In this document: positions 5,752-6,516 of the stretch, in pieces | How positions within the stretch are numbered: position 1 is the first letter of the stretch | How the letters are laid out: every line of letters starts with the position of its first letter | NCBI GenBank assembly: GCA_027482985.1 | Contig: JAIXVO010000446.1 | Span: 1 to 6,516, forward strand | DNA: 6,516 bases | Direction: 5' to 3' | From: Cyanobacteriota bacterium | Lineage (GTDB): Bacteria > Cyanobacteriota > Cyanobacteriia > Leptolyngbyales > Leptolyngbyaceae | Notes under the pieces: generated by a model | Told to the model about the DNA's origin: nothing | Seen by the model: the letters and a program-made list of their open reading frames with translations, nothing else | Databases searched by the model: none | Position numbers and translations under genes: made by a program

Positions 5752-6516
5752 GATAACGACGCTGGGGCTGACTGGTGGCATTGGGGTCGGCGGTGGCCCC
5801 ACTAGCATTCGATCGCGGTGGGGGGCTGGAGGCTGTTGTGGGAGAGTGGGGAGCGGCTTCGATCGCGGTATCGGCTTCACTCAACGACAAGTCATTAGGG
5901 GTGGACAAGACCACTGCTCGGCTGACCGTTGCCTGCCCATTCGCCGCCTTGATGCTCGGCAAATTTGACGAATGCTTCCCAGTTGTACCATTTTTCGTGT
6001 CGTTGCCGTTGCCGTTGCCGTGGCCATGACCATTGCCATTCGTAGTGCCCGTTGCCAACAGCGGTGCTGGCTCCAACATGGTTGAGCGCAAGGTGGAGAT
6101 CATCAAATGCCCATTTTGATCGGGCGTGGGGTTGGTGACCGCTTTGGGCGATCGCATCAACCGACTAGCCTTTTCATCAAGCTGGCGTTTAATCGTCAGC
6201 AGCACGGAGATCAGCGCGCCATTGTTGAAAGGATGACCATCCAGGATTTCCAAAATCCGCTTGACGGCGATCGCTACGCCACTCACCAAGTTTTCTTGCC
6301 GGAAGCCGGGGAGCAAGTCGGAAGCCCCCTGATTTACCGCCCATTGCCGCTCTGACAGGGAAATTTCGGATTGTCCGGAATTCGTTAGCACCACTTTGGT
6401 ATGGGGATATTGCTCCCGACACCAGCGACAAAACGCATAGGGATTCAAGCTGACATTTTGCATATCCACGATCAGTAAGTCGGGCAAGACCAGCCCCGCC
6501 GCTTTGAGCTGATCCA
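5735..6516 (-). CDS. Receiver-like (degenerate response regulator) protein with low-complexity tail (5' partial)
   Basis: The frame is open to the right edge, so the start lies outside; 259 residues are visible. The first 70 or so look like the latter part of a receiver domain. PDLLIVDM carries a possible phospho-acceptor D17, KVVLTNSG has the switch Thr (T44), and GASDLLPGF stands where receivers have a Lys-Pro, so the conserved Lys is missing. A helical segment follows (about 71-122, including ALISVLLTIKRQLDEKASRL). The remaining 130 residues are a disordered Asn/Gly/His-, then Ser/Pro/Ala-rich tail ending RRYRGLYY. No DNA-binding or enzymatic output domain is visible downstream. It overlaps cruP and is probably co-transcribed with it and the SirB1-like gene. 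A first half with another domain may exist beyond the edge. I do not recognise a named gene; the receiver call rests on motif spacing alone. Confidence 0.72.
   Translation of the reverse strand, partial: DQLKAAGLVLPDLLIVDMQNVSLNPYAFCRWCREQYPHTKVVLTNSGQSEISLSERQWAVNQGASDLLPGFRQENLVSGVAIAVKRILEILDGHPFNNGALISVLLTIKRQLDEKASRLMRSPKAVTNPTPDQNGHLMISTLRSTMLEPAPLLATGTTNGNGHGHGNGNGNDTKNGTTGKHSSNLPSIKAANGQATVSRAVVLSTPNDLSLSEADTAIEAAPHSPTTASSPPPRSNASGATADPNATSQPQRRYRGLYY
6001..6036 (-). repeat. In-frame hexanucleotide microsatellite encoding Gly-Asn/His repeats
   Basis: On the plus strand CGTTGC is repeated three times perfectly (6001-6018), followed by three degenerate units to 6036. On the coding strand this gives alternating Gly with Asn or His, NGHGHGNGNGN, in the low-complexity tail of the receiver-like protein. 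Being a multiple of three, copy-number change would lengthen or shorten the linker without a frameshift. Confidence 0.7.

Larger units (their letters stand above)
453..6274. repeat. Dispersed HIP1 octamer GCGATCGC (15 copies)
   Basis: Exact copies start at 453, 1103, 1341, 1895, 2228, 2848, 3071, 3475, 3812, 4148, 5097, 5384, 5649, 6148 and 6267. Chance would predict about 0.1 copies in a window this long with balanced base composition. HIP1 is the highly iterated palindrome of many cyanobacterial genomes. All copies here fall inside coding regions, in several reading frames. Many near-copies (one base off) also occur. Confidence 0.95.

Noticed and set aside
5752..5880. Longest form of CruP starting at GTG 5880 (567 residues)
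   Set aside because: It needs a 146-nt overlap with the upstream gene and adds a Pro-rich stretch unlike known CruP N-termini as I recall them; kept only as an alternative.
1..6516. Search for CRISPR arrays, tRNA or rRNA genes, insertion sequences and toxin-antitoxin pairs
   Set aside because: No spaced direct repeats, cloverleaf arms, transposase motifs or paired small genes were seen by eye on either strand; the short spacers leave little room for them.

Overview
The window is chromosomal DNA of a cyanobacterium. The octamer GCGATCGC (HIP1) occurs at least 15 times in 6.5 kb, about once per 430 bases. The genes also point there: a cyanobacterial-type DnaB, CruP (a flavoprotein found in oxygenic phototrophs), and a CbbY-type phosphatase that protects Rubisco. 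I cannot fix the genus. The GC-rich, HIP1-dense character would suit a filamentous Leptolyngbya-like lineage, but that is only inference.

Layout, left to right. (1) Bases 1-768, plus strand: the C-terminal ATPase domain of the replicative helicase DnaB, cut by the left edge. (2) Bases 799-1694, minus strand: a membrane-anchored FKBP-type prolyl isomerase followed after 2 nt by a small multidrug resistance (SMR) transporter, almost certainly one transcript. A strong hairpin at 769-794 separates this pair from the convergent dnaB. (3) Bases 1834-2592, minus strand: a CbbY-family HAD phosphatase. (4) Bases 2593-2799: a 207-nt divergent spacer with a 9-bp inverted repeat and a pyrimidine-rich tract. 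(5) Bases 2800-3261, plus strand: an SRPBCC-fold protein. (6) Bases 3316 to the right edge, minus strand: a tightly packed three-gene block read right to left. It holds a receiver-like protein with a long low-complexity tail (cut by the right edge), cruP, and a SirB1/transglutaminase-like TPR protein. A second hairpin at 3268-3301 closes it against the convergent SRPBCC gene.

Functionally this is a mixed housekeeping neighbourhood: replication, proline isomerisation, efflux, Rubisco-inhibitor clearance and carotenoid or oxidative-stress flavoenzyme. No mobile element, CRISPR array, rRNA or tRNA is visible, and no stretch over 300 bases lacks a gene. I see no convincing novel defence or mobile system. 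The points most worth following are the FKBP-SMR pairing, the linkage of cruP to a degenerate receiver-like protein ending in YRGLYY, the uncertain cruP start inside that gene, and the two U-tract-less hairpins between convergent genes.
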